From positions 8,423,416 through 8,487,415 of the forward strand of contig NZ_CP100416.1 in the NCBI RefSeq assembly GCF_026017845.1: a stretch of DNA of 64,000 bases, read 5' to 3'. This stretch comes from Amycolatopsis mediterranei. Its GTDB lineage: Bacteria > Actinomycetota > Actinomycetes > Mycobacteriales > Pseudonocardiaceae. Position numbers and translations under genes: made by a program. The notes beneath the pieces were generated by a model that saw only the letters and a list, made by a program, of their open reading frames with translations, was not told where the DNA came from and did not search any database. This document shows, in pieces, positions 1-8,098 of the stretch (the first letter of the stretch is position 1; the number at the start of each line of letters is the position of its first letter).

Positions 1-313
1 AGGAGGCATGAGGACATCCTTCCAGCAGAACCCCTGGTCCTGCTAACTCGGTGTCCACTACCCGGGGTGAACCTCAGCTCCGCCTTATTCGCGGGCCAGG
101 CAGCCTTCCGAACGCGCCCGACCGACCGATCAAGTAGCGCTGGCGAGGAGCTTGGACCAGGTGACACGACCCGGCAGTTGCGAGCCCGAGGGGAGCCCGA
201 GAGTGCACGGACACGACGACAGACGCCGACACAGGGCGGCACTGCCGCGACCCGACGACCGAGGAAAACGACCTTGCCCGGCATCACTCGACACCGTCCG
301 ACACCTCAAGATC
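1..313. other. No recognisable gene; possible right end of an integrated element
   Basis: No frame in this stretch shows a recognisable protein family, a convincing ribosome binding site or a conserved RNA fold. If the tRNA fragment beginning at 318 is an attachment site, these bases are the rightmost part of an integrated element whose integrase would lie outside the window. Confidence 0.3.
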
Positions 314-317
314 ACCA

Positions 318-360
318 CTCTTAACCAGCGGGTTCGGGGTTCGAGTCCCTGATGGCGCAC
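318..360 (+). other. 3' fragment of a tRNA-Lys(CTT) gene, probable attachment-site scar
   Basis: The segment carries the anticodon loop CTCTTAA (318-324, anticodon CTT at 320-322), the 3' anticodon stem, variable region, a pairing T arm around TTCGAGT (340-346) and the 3' acceptor strand ATGGCGCA, followed directly by a terminator. It matches the 3' half of actinobacterial tRNA-Lys(CTT). The bases upstream of 318 do not supply a 5' acceptor strand, D arm or 5' anticodon stem, so no functional tRNA is encoded. Integrases of actinomycete integrative elements often use tRNA 3' ends and leave such a displaced copy with the native terminator at the far end of the element. By that reading, bases 1-317 belong to the element, or its remnant, extending to the left. 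Confidence 0.75.
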
Positions 361-367
361 CCCCACT

Positions 368-395
368 CCCCAGGTCGAAGATCTTCGACCTGGGG
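368..395 (+). terminator. Rho-independent terminator of the former tRNA-Lys gene
   Basis: A perfect 28-base palindrome (CCCCAGGTCGAAG opposite its complement around ATC/TTC) is followed by TTTTGTGTT. It lies 8 bases after the tRNA fragment, as expected for the native tRNA terminator. Confidence 0.85.
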
Positions 396-649
396 TTTTG
401 TGTTATCCGGAATCATTTCTTCCGCTTTCTGTCCGTCCACAATGGCCGGTGAAGAGCCCGAGCTGTCGCGTTGCCGTCCGCGGGACGCGCCGAGGTCGCG
501 GCACCGTGACGCGGATCATGCGGCCCTGCCGCACCGCCAGCCGTCGCGCTGACAGCCACGCGGCTAGAGCGTTGGCCGAAGGCGGGAGCAAGTCGTGCGG
601 CAGGCCCCTGCTCGCGGCTTCTGCCGAGCGCCGAGGACCGCTCGGAAGA

Positions 650-1258
650 TCAGCGAGCGAGTCCGTGCAAGAGCACGTTGACCAAGCGGCGAAGTTTTCG
701 ACGGTAGGCGCCCGGCGTCACGGTGGCGTTCTCTTTGGCCCCTAGCGCGGCGTCGAAGACGACTCCGGCGGCTTGCGCGGCAGTAAGGCCCGCCCGATCC
801 AGGTCGAGCTCGCCTTGTCGCGAGGCGTCCTCGAGAACCTGCTCGACCAGCTTCGCGGAGTGCCTGCGCGCAGCTGTGGCGATATCGCCGCAGACTCGGC
901 TGTTTTCGTCGAGCAGCTCGCCGCCGTGCTCCGAGGACGACGTCAGCGCGACGAAGGGCGCGAAGCGCGCCAGTAGGACGTCGTACAGCTTCTCGGCGAT
1001 GGGACCTTCGCGTTCGGCGGCCGTGCGCATGGCGGAGAGCTGGTCATCGTGCAATGCCGCGACGATCGTGCGGAACACTTCTTCCTTGTCGGCAAAGTGC
1101 GCGTACACGGTGGGCCTCGACACACCGGCGGCCGCGGCGATCGACTCGATCGAGGCTCCGCGGAAGCCGTCCGCGAGGAACGCCGCCCCTGCGGCGTCGA
1201 GGACCGCCTTTCGAGCGGCGGCCCCTCTCAGCTGCTTGGCAGGCACTTTCGGTGGCAT
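650..1258 (-). CDS. TetR/AcrR family transcriptional regulator
   Basis: A 202-residue protein of normal TetR length. The N-terminal helix-turn-helix is clear (residues about 12-58, ending in the typical GVSRPTVYAHFADKEE recognition-helix region), followed by an all-helical ligand-binding domain that was not assigned to a subfamily. I chose the ATG at 1258 because the longer frame adds 45 residues with no TetR character that run into the divergent gene. The SRPBCC gene begins 46 bases away on the other strand, so this regulator probably controls that gene and itself. The ligand cannot be told from sequence. Confidence 0.88.
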   Translation of the reverse strand: MPPKVPAKQLRGAAARKAVLDAAGAAFLADGFRGASIESIAAAAGVSRPTVYAHFADKEEVFRTIVAALHDDQLSAMRTAAEREGPIAEKLYDVLLARFAPFVALTSSSEHGGELLDENSRVCGDIATAARRHSAKLVEQVLEDASRQGELDLDRAGLTAAQAAGVVFDAALGAKENATVTPGAYRRKLRRLVNVLLHGLAR

Positions 1259-1304
1259 CGCAAGAACATACCAGCGGCTCGGCCACTGGTTTAATCTTGG
1301 CATT

Positions 1305-1814
1305 TTGCAAAAATCCGTAAACACTTCGCTGACAACCGTAAGCTTCTCACCCGAAGGCGCGGCAATCCATGAGGTCAACTTCGGCCGGAGCACTGCTTCA
1401 CCCGAAGCCGTGTGGGCGCGTCTGGTCGATCCGACCGGGTGGCACGACTACTACTCGAACGCGCAAGACGTCCGCCACCTCGAGGGCAACTGGCCGCGGA
1501 TCGAGCTGGGCTCCAGCTTCTCCCGGGTGACGTTCGGGGCGCGGGTGACCACCGAGGTCACCGAGTACGAGCCCTTCGAGCGCCTGGCCTGGACCGGGAA
1601 GGTAAGAGGAGCTCGCGGCCACCACGCCTGGCTGCTGACTCCTCGGGACGACGGCGGGACCGACATCCGCACGGAGGAGACCCAGCGCGGCACCTTGCTG
1701 GTCGCGCTGCGGCCGGTGCACGCTCCTCGGGTGCGCCGCATGCATCAGCTCTGGGTGGACAACCTCGCCGCCGCTGCGGCGGCGGGCATGGGCGGAGTCG
1801 ACCAGCGCGGCTGA
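1305..1814 (+). CDS. SRPBCC / polyketide-cyclase-like domain protein
   Basis: About 169 residues. The segment from the VNFGRSTASPEAVW region to the C-terminus fits the helix-grip SRPBCC fold: an early helix with an EAVWARLVDPTGW motif, a curved sheet with VTEYEPFERLAW, a late strand containing RTEETQRG, and a long C-terminal helix ending LWVDNLAAAAAAG. Such proteins bind hydrophobic ligands; some are polyketide cyclases or lipid carriers. The start is uncertain: no ATG exists in frame, and TTG at 1305 is the most plausible candidate, although it has no strong ribosome binding site and the transcript may be leaderless. Divergent from the TetR gene, probably its target. Confidence 0.7.
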   Translation: MQKSVNTSLTTVSFSPEGAAIHEVNFGRSTASPEAVWARLVDPTGWHDYYSNAQDVRHLEGNWPRIELGSSFSRVTFGARVTTEVTEYEPFERLAWTGKVRGARGHHAWLLTPRDDGGTDIRTEETQRGTLLVALRPVHAPRVRRMHQLWVDNLAAAAAAGMGGVDQRG

Positions 1815-1997
1815 GAGGTCCAGCAGCCCGGCGGCACGTAGCTCGGCGAGCGGGCGTTCGTGCAGCTGCTGCAGGCGCCGGCCTCGTGCCATTCGGTCAG
1901 CCGCCGCCGGCAGGTGGCCCTGGAAGGGCCGAACAGCGCGGTGGGCAGGCGGTTCCAGCCGATGCCGGACTTCGGTCCAGTCCGCGGGCAACGGTAC

Positions 1998-2849
1998 TCA
2001 ACCGGCCGGCGCCGCCCACCGGGCCGCGTGCTCCTCGACGAACTGCGCGAAGGTACGGGGCGGACGGCCGGTCAGGTCGAGTACGGCGGTGCTGATCTCG
2101 GCTTCGTGGCCGGCCCGGACGCCGGCGTCGGCGGCGGCGAGGATCGCGGCGAACTCAGCGAGTATGCCGTCCGCCTGCAGCTGCGCCGTCTGCTCGTCCG
2201 CACTGACACGGACCACCCGGACCGGCAGGCCGGTGCCGGCGGTGATGATCGCCGCCGCCTCCGGGTAACTCAGCGACTGCGGGCCGGTGAGCAGGTAGTC
2301 ACGCCGGTCTCCTGGGACGGCGTCGTGATCGGACAGCAGGGCGGCGGCGGTCGCCGCGATGTCGCGCGTGTCGATCCAGCCGATCCGGCCGTCACCGGCC
2401 GCGGTGCGGATTTCCCCGTCTCGCCGGATCCGCCGGCCCAGCGGGTGCGGGCTCAAGAAGTTCTGCATGAACCCGGACGGGCGCAGCACAACCCCGCCGG
2501 GCTGTGCCCGGACCTCCGCCGCCAGCTCCGGTGCCCTCGGGGCCAGCGGGATGGCAGAGCCGAGCAACACCACTTTGCGCACGCCGAGGTGCCGCGCCTC
2601 GGCCAGGAACGGCCCGACCGAGGGCATCGGGTCGACGCTTTGGACCGGCGGCACCAGGAAGACGCGGTCCAGACCGGCCAGAGCGGCCTGGTGGGTGGCC
2701 GGATCGGCCCAGTCGAACCGGATTGCGTCCGGATCGCCGTCGGCCGGGTTGCGGCTGGCCACGCGAACCGGAACACCACGGCCACGCAACAGCCGCACCA
2801 GTTCGCCACCGGTTTTCCCGGTACCGCCGGTCACGAGCACTCCGGTCAT
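1998..2849 (-). CDS. NmrA-like NAD(P)H-binding family protein
   Basis: A 283-residue atypical short-chain dehydrogenase of the NmrA group. The N-terminal Rossmann motif GGTGKTG (residues about 8-14) binds the dinucleotide; later landmarks are the RPSGFMQNF segment and IDTRDIAATAA, both typical of NmrA/YtfG-like proteins. The family includes redox-sensing regulators and NADPH-dependent quinone reductases; a classical SDR Tyr-Lys pair was not identified, so either role is possible. It starts 114 bases from a divergent ArsR-type gene, and a large inverted repeat fills that gap, suggesting ArsR control. It is the first of three NmrA-type proteins in this window. Confidence 0.88.
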   Translation of the reverse strand: MTGVLVTGGTGKTGGELVRLLRGRGVPVRVASRNPADGDPDAIRFDWADPATHQAALAGLDRVFLVPPVQSVDPMPSVGPFLAEARHLGVRKVVLLGSAIPLAPRAPELAAEVRAQPGGVVLRPSGFMQNFLSPHPLGRRIRRDGEIRTAAGDGRIGWIDTRDIAATAAALLSDHDAVPGDRRDYLLTGPQSLSYPEAAAIITAGTGLPVRVVRVSADEQTAQLQADGILAEFAAILAAADAGVRAGHEAEISTAVLDLTGRPPRTFAQFVEEHAARWAAPAG

Positions 2850-2881
2850 CGGGTGGCCTCCGCGAGGATGGTCGACGACAT

Positions 2882-2950
2882 ATCGTTTGATGCTTGTCGA
2901 ATGATCACACCACGGGACGATAGGTTACTATTCGATGAGCGTCAAACGAT
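2882..2950. promoter_or_regulatory. Nested inverted-repeat operator between NmrA and ArsR genes
   Basis: Outer arms ATCGTTTGATGC (2882-2893) and GCGTCAAACGAT (2939-2950) and inner arms TCGAAT (2897-2902) and ATTCGA (2930-2935) share the same centre at 2916. The dyad lies wholly in the divergent gap and is more AT-rich than the surroundings, which suits binding by a dimeric winged-helix repressor overlapping both promoters. Confidence 0.65.
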
Positions 2951-2963
2951 TGATCGGAGACGG

Positions 2964-3278
2964 ATGCCGCGCGCGCTACCCGAGCCCTCGGTCGACTCCT
3001 TCGACCTGACGGTCATCCTCGGCGCACTGGCCGAACCGGGCAGGCGCGCACTGATGACCGAGCTGTACCGCAGCCCGGAGCCCATCGACTGCGCCGTCAT
3101 CGCCGCGACGGTCGATCTCGGCCTGAGCAACCCGACGATCTCCCACCACTACCGTGTCCTGCGAGAAGCAGGTCTGATCAGGACTGTCGCCGAGGGACGC
3201 AAGCGGATGGTCAGAGTGCGTCGCGAAGAGATGGAGGCGCGTTTCCCCGGTCTGCTGGCGGCGATACTCGCGACTTGA
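2964..3278 (+). CDS. ArsR-family winged-helix transcriptional regulator
   Basis: A 104-residue protein. After a short tail it reads as an ArsR/SmtB winged helix: ILGALAEPGRRALMTELY (helices 1-2), then LGLSNPTISHHYRVLREAGL (recognition helix) and the wing RTVAEGRKRMVRV. No Cys pair or CxC metal site is present, so it is probably one of the non-metal ArsR proteins. I took ATG 2964, which gives normal family length; an ATG at 2901 would run the protein through the operator. Divergent from the NmrA gene, so repression of that gene and itself is the simplest role. Confidence 0.83.
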   Translation: MPRALPEPSVDSFDLTVILGALAEPGRRALMTELYRSPEPIDCAVIAATVDLGLSNPTISHHYRVLREAGLIRTVAEGRKRMVRVRREEMEARFPGLLAAILAT

Positions 3279-3303
3279 CCCGAGCTGATCCAGTGCCGGG
3301 GCG

Positions 3304-3332
3304 GGCCGATCCCGCCGAGCTCGCGATCGGCC
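3304..3332 (+). terminator. Possible stem-loop after the ArsR gene
   Basis: Arms GGCCGATC (3304-3311) and GATCGGCC (3325-3332) form an 8-base-pair hairpin 26 bases beyond the stop codon and before a convergent gene. There is no clear U tract. Confidence 0.35.
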
Positions 3333-3399
3333 GTCCCGCGCCGGCTACGCCTTGCGCGGGACGAGGCGATCGTCGACACCGGCCGACCCGCTCGCCCCC

Positions 3400-3681
3400 T
3401 CATTGCCTGCCGTCGTCTCCTGCCCGGCCCACCACCTGGCCGGGGTAGTCCCGGAAGTAGCTGAGGAAGTACTCGACGTCCGGCTCGAACCGGATTCCGT
3501 GCCGGTCCGCCAGCAGCTCCCGGCTCTCGGCGGAGATGGCGACGTCACCGCCCTGGTACTCGCCGGGACTGCCGCCGAGCAAACGCGCCAGCTCGTCCTC
3601 GCCGAGCCCGGGCAGGTCCTGCTCGAACACCAGGCTTTCATCTCGGCCGTAACCGGTGACCGCCCACATCTGCTTCTCCAT
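3400..3681 (-). CDS. Small hypothetical protein
   Basis: A 93-residue acidic protein that I do not recognise. The body includes a FEQDLPGLGEDELARLLGG stretch and a tail with aromatic residues (DVEYFLSYFRDYPG). There is no signal peptide, membrane segment or obvious catalytic motif. The coding frame has strong actinomycete third-position GC bias. It faces the ArsR gene and is separated from the next minus-strand gene by 144 bases. Acidic proteins of this size sometimes act as immunity or adaptor proteins, but nothing here proves that. Confidence 0.55.
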   Translation of the reverse strand: MEKQMWAVTGYGRDESLVFEQDLPGLGEDELARLLGGSPGEYQGGDVAISAESRELLADRHGIRFEPDVEYFLSYFRDYPGQVVGRAGDDGRQ

Positions 3682-3825
3682 TCGCCTGGCCGGGTCGCCT
3701 CACGAAGGAATACGCCCGGTGCTCATGGCGGCGGAGACCTGGGTGGCCCGGCCGAACGGCGTGTAGGTGCAGCGCGCCCGCTCGCTGCTACGACGGCCGG
3801 CGCCACCAGCGGTGCGTCCCAGGCG

Positions 3826-4698
3826 TCAGCGGAAGATCTCGATGTGGTCGGCGACCCACTGATCGAAGGTCAGCGGCGGCCGGCCGACCAGCTTCTCGAA
3901 CGTGGGCAGGACCTTCACCGCGTGCACCTGGAACTCCTCGCGGGTCAGGTTGCCCAGCGTCGTCTCGACGACCAGGGGCTGGCGGCCGGACTTGGCCGCG
4001 GCGTCGCGGGCGGCCGCGATCGGGACGTCGACCACAGTCAGCTCGCGGCCGAGCGCGGCACCCAGCTTCGCCACGCGTTCCCGGACCGTCAGCGGCTCCG
4101 GGCCGCCGAACCGGTAGGTCTGGCCCTGGTGGCCCGGCTCGAGCAGCGTCGTGACGGCGACCGCGGCCACGTCGCGCGGGTCCACGACCGCGACCGGAGT
4201 GTCCACCTGCGACCAGAACACGGTGCCCTTGGCCTTGACCGGGCCGGCCCACAGCCGCGCGTTCGAGGTGAACTCGCCGGGGCGCAGGAAGGTCCAGGCC
4301 GGGCCGCCGGGCCGGGCGCCGATCTGGCGCAGGGCCCGCTCGCCGGCCAGGTGCCAGGTGCTGACCAGGTCGGTGAACTCGTACTCGGCACCGATGATGG
4401 ACAGCTTGACCACGTGCCCGACCCCGGCCTCGGCCGCGGCCTGCCCCAGGTTCGCGTCGTGCAGCGGCGTCTCCGGCCCGCCGCCGGAGAGCAGGAACAC
4501 ACTGTCCGCGCCGGCGACGGCCGCCGGCAGCGTCTCCGGCCGGCCGAGATCACCGGCGACGAACTCCACCCCGTCGCCGAGCACGGCCGCGGCCGCCGCC
4601 GGGTCCCGGGTCAGCGCCCGGACCGGGCGGCCCGCCTCGACCAGTTGCCGCACGACCTCTCGGCCGACCGTGCCGGTCGCCCCGGTCACCAAGATCAT
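3826..4698 (-). CDS. NmrA-like / SDR-type NAD(P)H-binding protein
   Basis: A 290-residue NmrA-group Rossmann protein. The N-terminus MILVTGATGTVG is the dinucleotide loop, followed by VRALTRDP (NADP phosphate-binding arginine region), the FLRPGEFTSNA segment, and the C-terminal RPPLTFDQWVADH motif common in actinobacterial YtfG/NmrA proteins. Likely a cytoplasmic NADPH-dependent reductase or NADPH sensor; the substrate is unknown. It lies downstream of the SgcJ/EcaC-like gene on the same strand, but a strong hairpin sits between them, so joint transcription is doubtful. Confidence 0.88.
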   Translation of the reverse strand: MILVTGATGTVGREVVRQLVEAGRPVRALTRDPAAAAAVLGDGVEFVAGDLGRPETLPAAVAGADSVFLLSGGGPETPLHDANLGQAAAEAGVGHVVKLSIIGAEYEFTDLVSTWHLAGERALRQIGARPGGPAWTFLRPGEFTSNARLWAGPVKAKGTVFWSQVDTPVAVVDPRDVAAVAVTTLLEPGHQGQTYRFGGPEPLTVRERVAKLGAALGRELTVVDVPIAAARDAAAKSGRQPLVVETTLGNLTREEFQVHAVKVLPTFEKLVGRPPLTFDQWVADHIEIFR

Positions 4699-4813
4699 GG
4701 TCTTCTCCCTCTATCGACATCGACGGTTGCCCCTGTGCCGTAACAGCAAGGTAGAGAAATCCGGGTCGGCTCGCCTCTCCTGTGGTGCGCTGATCCCGCG
4801 GGTGGGAATACGG

Positions 4814-4860
4814 CACGTCGCGGAGACGTCCACTGTCGGAGGTGGACGGTCCGCGACGTG
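4814..4860 (-). terminator. Long hairpin downstream of the SgcJ/EcaC-like gene
   Basis: Arms CACGTCGCGGA (4814-4824) and TCCGCGACGTG (4850-4860) enclose a second pair GTCCAC/GTGGAC (4828-4833, 4842-4847), giving a 17-base-pair interrupted stem. It lacks a U tract, so it may be a strong attenuator or a terminator of the GC-rich actinomycete kind. Confidence 0.5.
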
Positions 4861-4930
4861 TCGGTGTTTCGTGATGGCTCGCCGGATCAGGCGTTCAGCG
4901 GGAAAGGACGGCGATGGCACGGTCGAGCCG

Positions 4931-5368
4931 CTACTCACCCTGCAGCGGCTGATCGGCCAGGCGGCCGTTCTGGTACGCGGCGATCTTCCAGCCCTCGCCG
5001 TTCTTGGCCATCACCCAGGTGGCCCGCAGGGCGCGCGCGGGGTGCGGCTCGGTCTCACCCTCGGTGAGCACGCCGCCCTCGGTGATCACCACGGCGGTCT
5101 CGGGCGACAGGAACTGGACGTCGACGATGTTCTGCAGCAGGGTCGTGCCCTTGTGCGCGGCCTTGAACTGGTGCACCGTCATCTTCCGGATGACCTCGCG
5201 GCCCTTGAAGTAGCGGTCGCCGGACAGGATCATGTTGGCATCCTCGGCGTAGGCGTCGGCGAACCCGTCGGGGTCGTTGGCGGCCCACGACTCGGCGATG
5301 CCGTCCACGACCGCGCGCACCGCGGCCACCTCGGTCTCCGTCGCGGTGTCAGCAAAGTTGGTTGTCAT
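4931..5368 (-). CDS. SgcJ/EcaC-like SnoaL-fold protein
   Basis: A 145-residue protein of the SnoaL/NTF2-like cone fold. The helix DGIAESWAANDPDGFADAY and the following AEDANMILSGDRYFKGREVI segment are typical of the SgcJ/EcaC family, and the C-terminal strand RATWVMAKNGEGWKIAAYQN closes the fold. Family members occur in enediyne and aromatic polyketide clusters and in many actinobacteria outside them; most have no proven reaction. Cytoplasmic, no signal peptide. A decayed second copy lies just upstream on the same strand (5559-5840). Confidence 0.82.
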   Translation of the reverse strand: MTTNFADTATETEVAAVRAVVDGIAESWAANDPDGFADAYAEDANMILSGDRYFKGREVIRKMTVHQFKAAHKGTTLLQNIVDVQFLSPETAVVITEGGVLTEGETEPHPARALRATWVMAKNGEGWKIAAYQNGRLADQPLQGE

Positions 5369-5558
5369 CGGTGAACTTCTCCCTTATTTCCGTTCCAGCA
5401 TCCGCAGGCGTGCCCTGCTGCCACCGATGTTGCCGCACCCCGACACCCGTGACTTCTTCAAAGTTGCGCTCGAAATCGGGAATAAATCAGCACCAAACAA
5501 CTGCGTGGATCCGTTTATTCCTGGCCGGCATTACTATTTTCGGTGACAAACCCGTCAT

Positions 5559-5840
5559 TCACGATCGGGACACTGGCAGCGGCCGGTACGCGGGGCTGTT
5601 TTCGTAGGCGGCGGTCCACCACCGGCCGTCCCGCTCGACCACCACCCAGGACGCGCGGATCGCCTGGTCCTCGGCCACCGCGCTCTCCCCGTGGCCAGGC
5701 GGACGCCCTGCGTGATGAGGACGGCGCAGCCGTCGCCGAGGGACGTGACAGGCCCGGGACGCGATGATCTTCCGGGTCGACGACGCGATATCGGCGGCCT
5801 CGGCCGCGGGCGTTTGCGAACTGGCCATGAACTGTTTCAT
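5559..5840 (-). pseudogene. Decayed SgcJ/EcaC-like gene
   Basis: The last 40 codons read AIRASWVVVERDGRWW and so on, aligning with the RATWVMAKNGEGWKIAAY end of the intact neighbour at 4931-5368. The preceding strand (GDGCAVLITQGVRLATG) is present but in another frame, showing a frameshift near 5690-5700. The N-terminal part (MASSQTPAAEAADIASSTRK) is joined with most of the SnoaL core missing. Short internal deletion plus frameshift makes a functional product unlikely. Probably a relic of a tandem duplication or of a second copy brought in with the adjacent island. Confidence 0.7.
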
Positions 5841-6261
5841 TCGGCTAGATTCAGAGAGTTCACGGGTCCGGGACGGATAGCTCGCGCCGTGCAGTTCGAT
5901 ATTCTTTTCGAGATTCATGAGAGCGTGTTTTCTGATTGCGTGCACGTCCTGAAAAACACGCTGGATGGGAATATAGAAATAGACCGATGAACCGCCGCTG
6001 ACGCTGTAGAGAATGTCCACGGCCCGCCGCGCAGGTCGGACATCGCGCGGGCAATGACATGCCATCCACAGGAACGGGACCACACCCAGGACGTCCCGCG
6101 CGTTTTCCACCATGTTTCTTGCCCTCCGGCACCGGCCGTTCACACGAGCGTGAAGCCGCCGCCCGGAGGAGCACATCTCTTCCCGTGCGCGAGGTGTTCA
6201 CCACATATCCGTGACGACGTCATCGAGCACGCCGGGACAAATGTGAAAGAGCGCGCGCCGG
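5841..6261. other. Stretch between two pseudogenes without a recognisable gene
   Basis: The roughly 420 bases include patches that are AT-rich for this genome (around 5890-5990). No family match, convincing start site or RNA structure was seen in either strand. It is probably degraded coding DNA or upstream region of the decayed genes. Confidence 0.35.
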
Positions 6262-6893
6262 CTACCGAACCGGCGAGTAGGTGGTGGTGCGCTGCCAGGC
6301 CAGGCGGTCGGCCAGCCGCTCGAGCTCGGCGACGGTACGCACGGCCATCCGGGAGATCGTCTCCTCCATCAGGGTGCCGCCGACGTCGTTCGCGCCGCCG
6401 CGCAGCACCTCCGCCGCCGGGTCGGTCCCGGCCGGGCGATGCCGGCGAGGTGGATCGGCGCGTTGTGGTGCACGCACGGCAGGCCGGCGAACTCGGTGAG
6501 CCCGCCGGTCTCCTCGGCGATCCGGGCGAGCACCCGCAGGTGCGCCGGCCCGTGGCCGGGATGGTCGTACATCATGGCCGAGGAGGACCGGATCCCCAGC
6601 GTCGAGACGATCTCCATCGGTGGGAACGTGTGCACGTGCATGCCCGGCATCTCGGCCGTTATCGCCCGCACGATGTCGGCGTAGTAGCCCACCGGCAGCT
6701 TCGGGTCGATGCCGTCCTGCATGCAGACCTCGGTGGACTCGTGGCCGCGGGCGTCCAGCCACTCCCGGGCCTGCGGCCGGTCGCCGAGGGTGGTGCCGTC
6801 GGCCGCGCGGCGCAGCGCCGTCTCGTTCGGCCGCGGCGGCGCCTGCAGGGGCGGAATGGAGACGTCCACGGTCACGCCCGGTGGCTGTGGCAT
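6262..6893 (-). pseudogene. Remnant of F420 biosynthesis gene fbiC (CofH half) with internal deletions
   Basis: The frame from the ATG at 6893 carries CofH-type blocks in the right order but with gaps: an ALRRAADGTTLGD start, then STEVCMQDGIDPKLP, MHVHTFPPME, LGIRSSSAMMYDH, LRVLARIAEETGG, NAPIHLAGIARPGPT. After that the frame breaks, and a second frame gives VLRGGANDVGGTLMEETISRMA and the terminal WQRTTTY. In intact FbiC the radical-SAM CxxxCxxC cysteines lie between the first two blocks; here that part is deleted. The whole CofG half is absent, and about 50 residues are missing near the frameshift. The residual gene cannot make FO. It lies directly upstream, divergently, of an F420-type LLM gene. 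Confidence 0.82.
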
Positions 6894-7133
6894 GCCAACA
6901 CAATACGGCGGAATCAACAATTGCCAGTACAGCCGAGCAACGATGAAGAAGGCGCTGCCGTACCGGTCCAACATCGCAAACCGGAAGAAGCCGACCCGCT
7001 GGGCGGCCGTGATACTGGGAACAGACACCGCAACAGGTCGCCACCGACGTGGATGCGATTCGGTTGTAGACCGACCGTGGTTCCGGGCGGTGGGGAACTG
7101 TGTCCGCAGCCAGCGAAGCAGGAGGAATGCACG

Positions 7134-8096
7134 GTGTCCGTTGAAATTGGCATCGCACTGCCAGTCCGGGAGTTCGCAATACTTGGCGCGCGGGACGCCG
7201 AACCCCTGCTCGATCTGTCCCGCGAGGTCGAGGAGCTCGGGTTCGACTCGGTGTGGGTCGGCGACTCGTTCGTCGCGCGGCACCGCCTGGAGCCGCTGAC
7301 CCTGCTCGCCGCCATCGCCATGGTGACCAAGAAGATCACCGTGGGCACCGCGTCCCTGACGGCGGTGCTGCGCGATCCGCTGGCCCTCGGGCACATCATG
7401 GTGACCCTCGACCAGATCAGCAAGGGACGCTTGAAGCTGGGCATCGGCACCGGCGCCCCGCTCCCGGTGCAGGCCGAGTACGACGCGGTCACCATGACCT
7501 ACCGGGAGCGCCGCGAGCGCGTGGACGAGGCCGTGCAAGCCTGGAAAAAGGTGTGGCGGGGCGAGGACGGCAGCCTGGTCGGCAAGTACCGCAACCTGTC
7601 CGGCCTGCGCGACCAGGGCTCGCCGGTCCAGCCCGGTGGTCCCGACCTCTGGCTGGCCAGCAACGGCAAGCCGCTCGCGGTCGAGCGGACCGGCTCGTTC
7701 TACGACGGGTGGCTGCCGGTGCGCATCGACCCGGACGAGTACCGGCAGTCCCTCAAGCAGATCCGCGAGAGCGCGAAGGCCGCCGGCCGTGACCCGGAGA
7801 AGATCACCCCGGCGGTGTACGTGAACGTGAACGTCAACGCCGACGCCGCGGTGGCCGAGGCGGGGCTCAACGACTACACGATGCGCTACAACGAGCTGCC
7901 GCTGCCGGCGATGCTGCCCTACCAGATCTACTGGGGCGGACCGGAAAAGGAAATGGTCAAGTTCCTGCGCGAGTACGTCGAGGCCGGCGCGCGGCACATC
8001 GTCATCCGGATCAGCTCCTTCACCGACTACGAGCGGCACCTGCACGCCATCGCGGAGAACGTCCTACCCGCCATTCACTCGATTCAGGTGGACTGA
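7134..8096 (+). CDS. LLM class F420-dependent oxidoreductase
   Basis: A 320-residue luciferase-like (TIM-barrel) protein. N-terminal strand IGIALPV, then EVEELGFDSVWVGDSF, the TASLTAVLRDPLAL strand, and the LDQISKGRLKLGIGTG signature are all classic for actinobacterial F420-dependent LLM enzymes. Start is GTG 7134 because AGGAGG (7120-7125) sits eight bases upstream; longer frames have no support. Only 2 bases separate it from the SDR gene, so they form an operon. It probably catalyses a hydride-transfer step with F420H2 (or FMNH2), substrate unknown. Confidence 0.88.
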   Translation: MSVEIGIALPVREFAILGARDAEPLLDLSREVEELGFDSVWVGDSFVARHRLEPLTLLAAIAMVTKKITVGTASLTAVLRDPLALGHIMVTLDQISKGRLKLGIGTGAPLPVQAEYDAVTMTYRERRERVDEAVQAWKKVWRGEDGSLVGKYRNLSGLRDQGSPVQPGGPDLWLASNGKPLAVERTGSFYDGWLPVRIDPDEYRQSLKQIRESAKAAGRDPEKITPAVYVNVNVNADAAVAEAGLNDYTMRYNELPLPAMLPYQIYWGGPEKEMVKFLREYVEAGARHIVIRISSFTDYERHLHAIAENVLPAIHSIQVD

Positions 8097-8098
8097 AC

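Noticed and set aside
318..360. Complete tRNA-Lys gene
   Set aside because: No 5' acceptor strand, D arm or 5' anticodon stem is found upstream, so only the 3' part is present.
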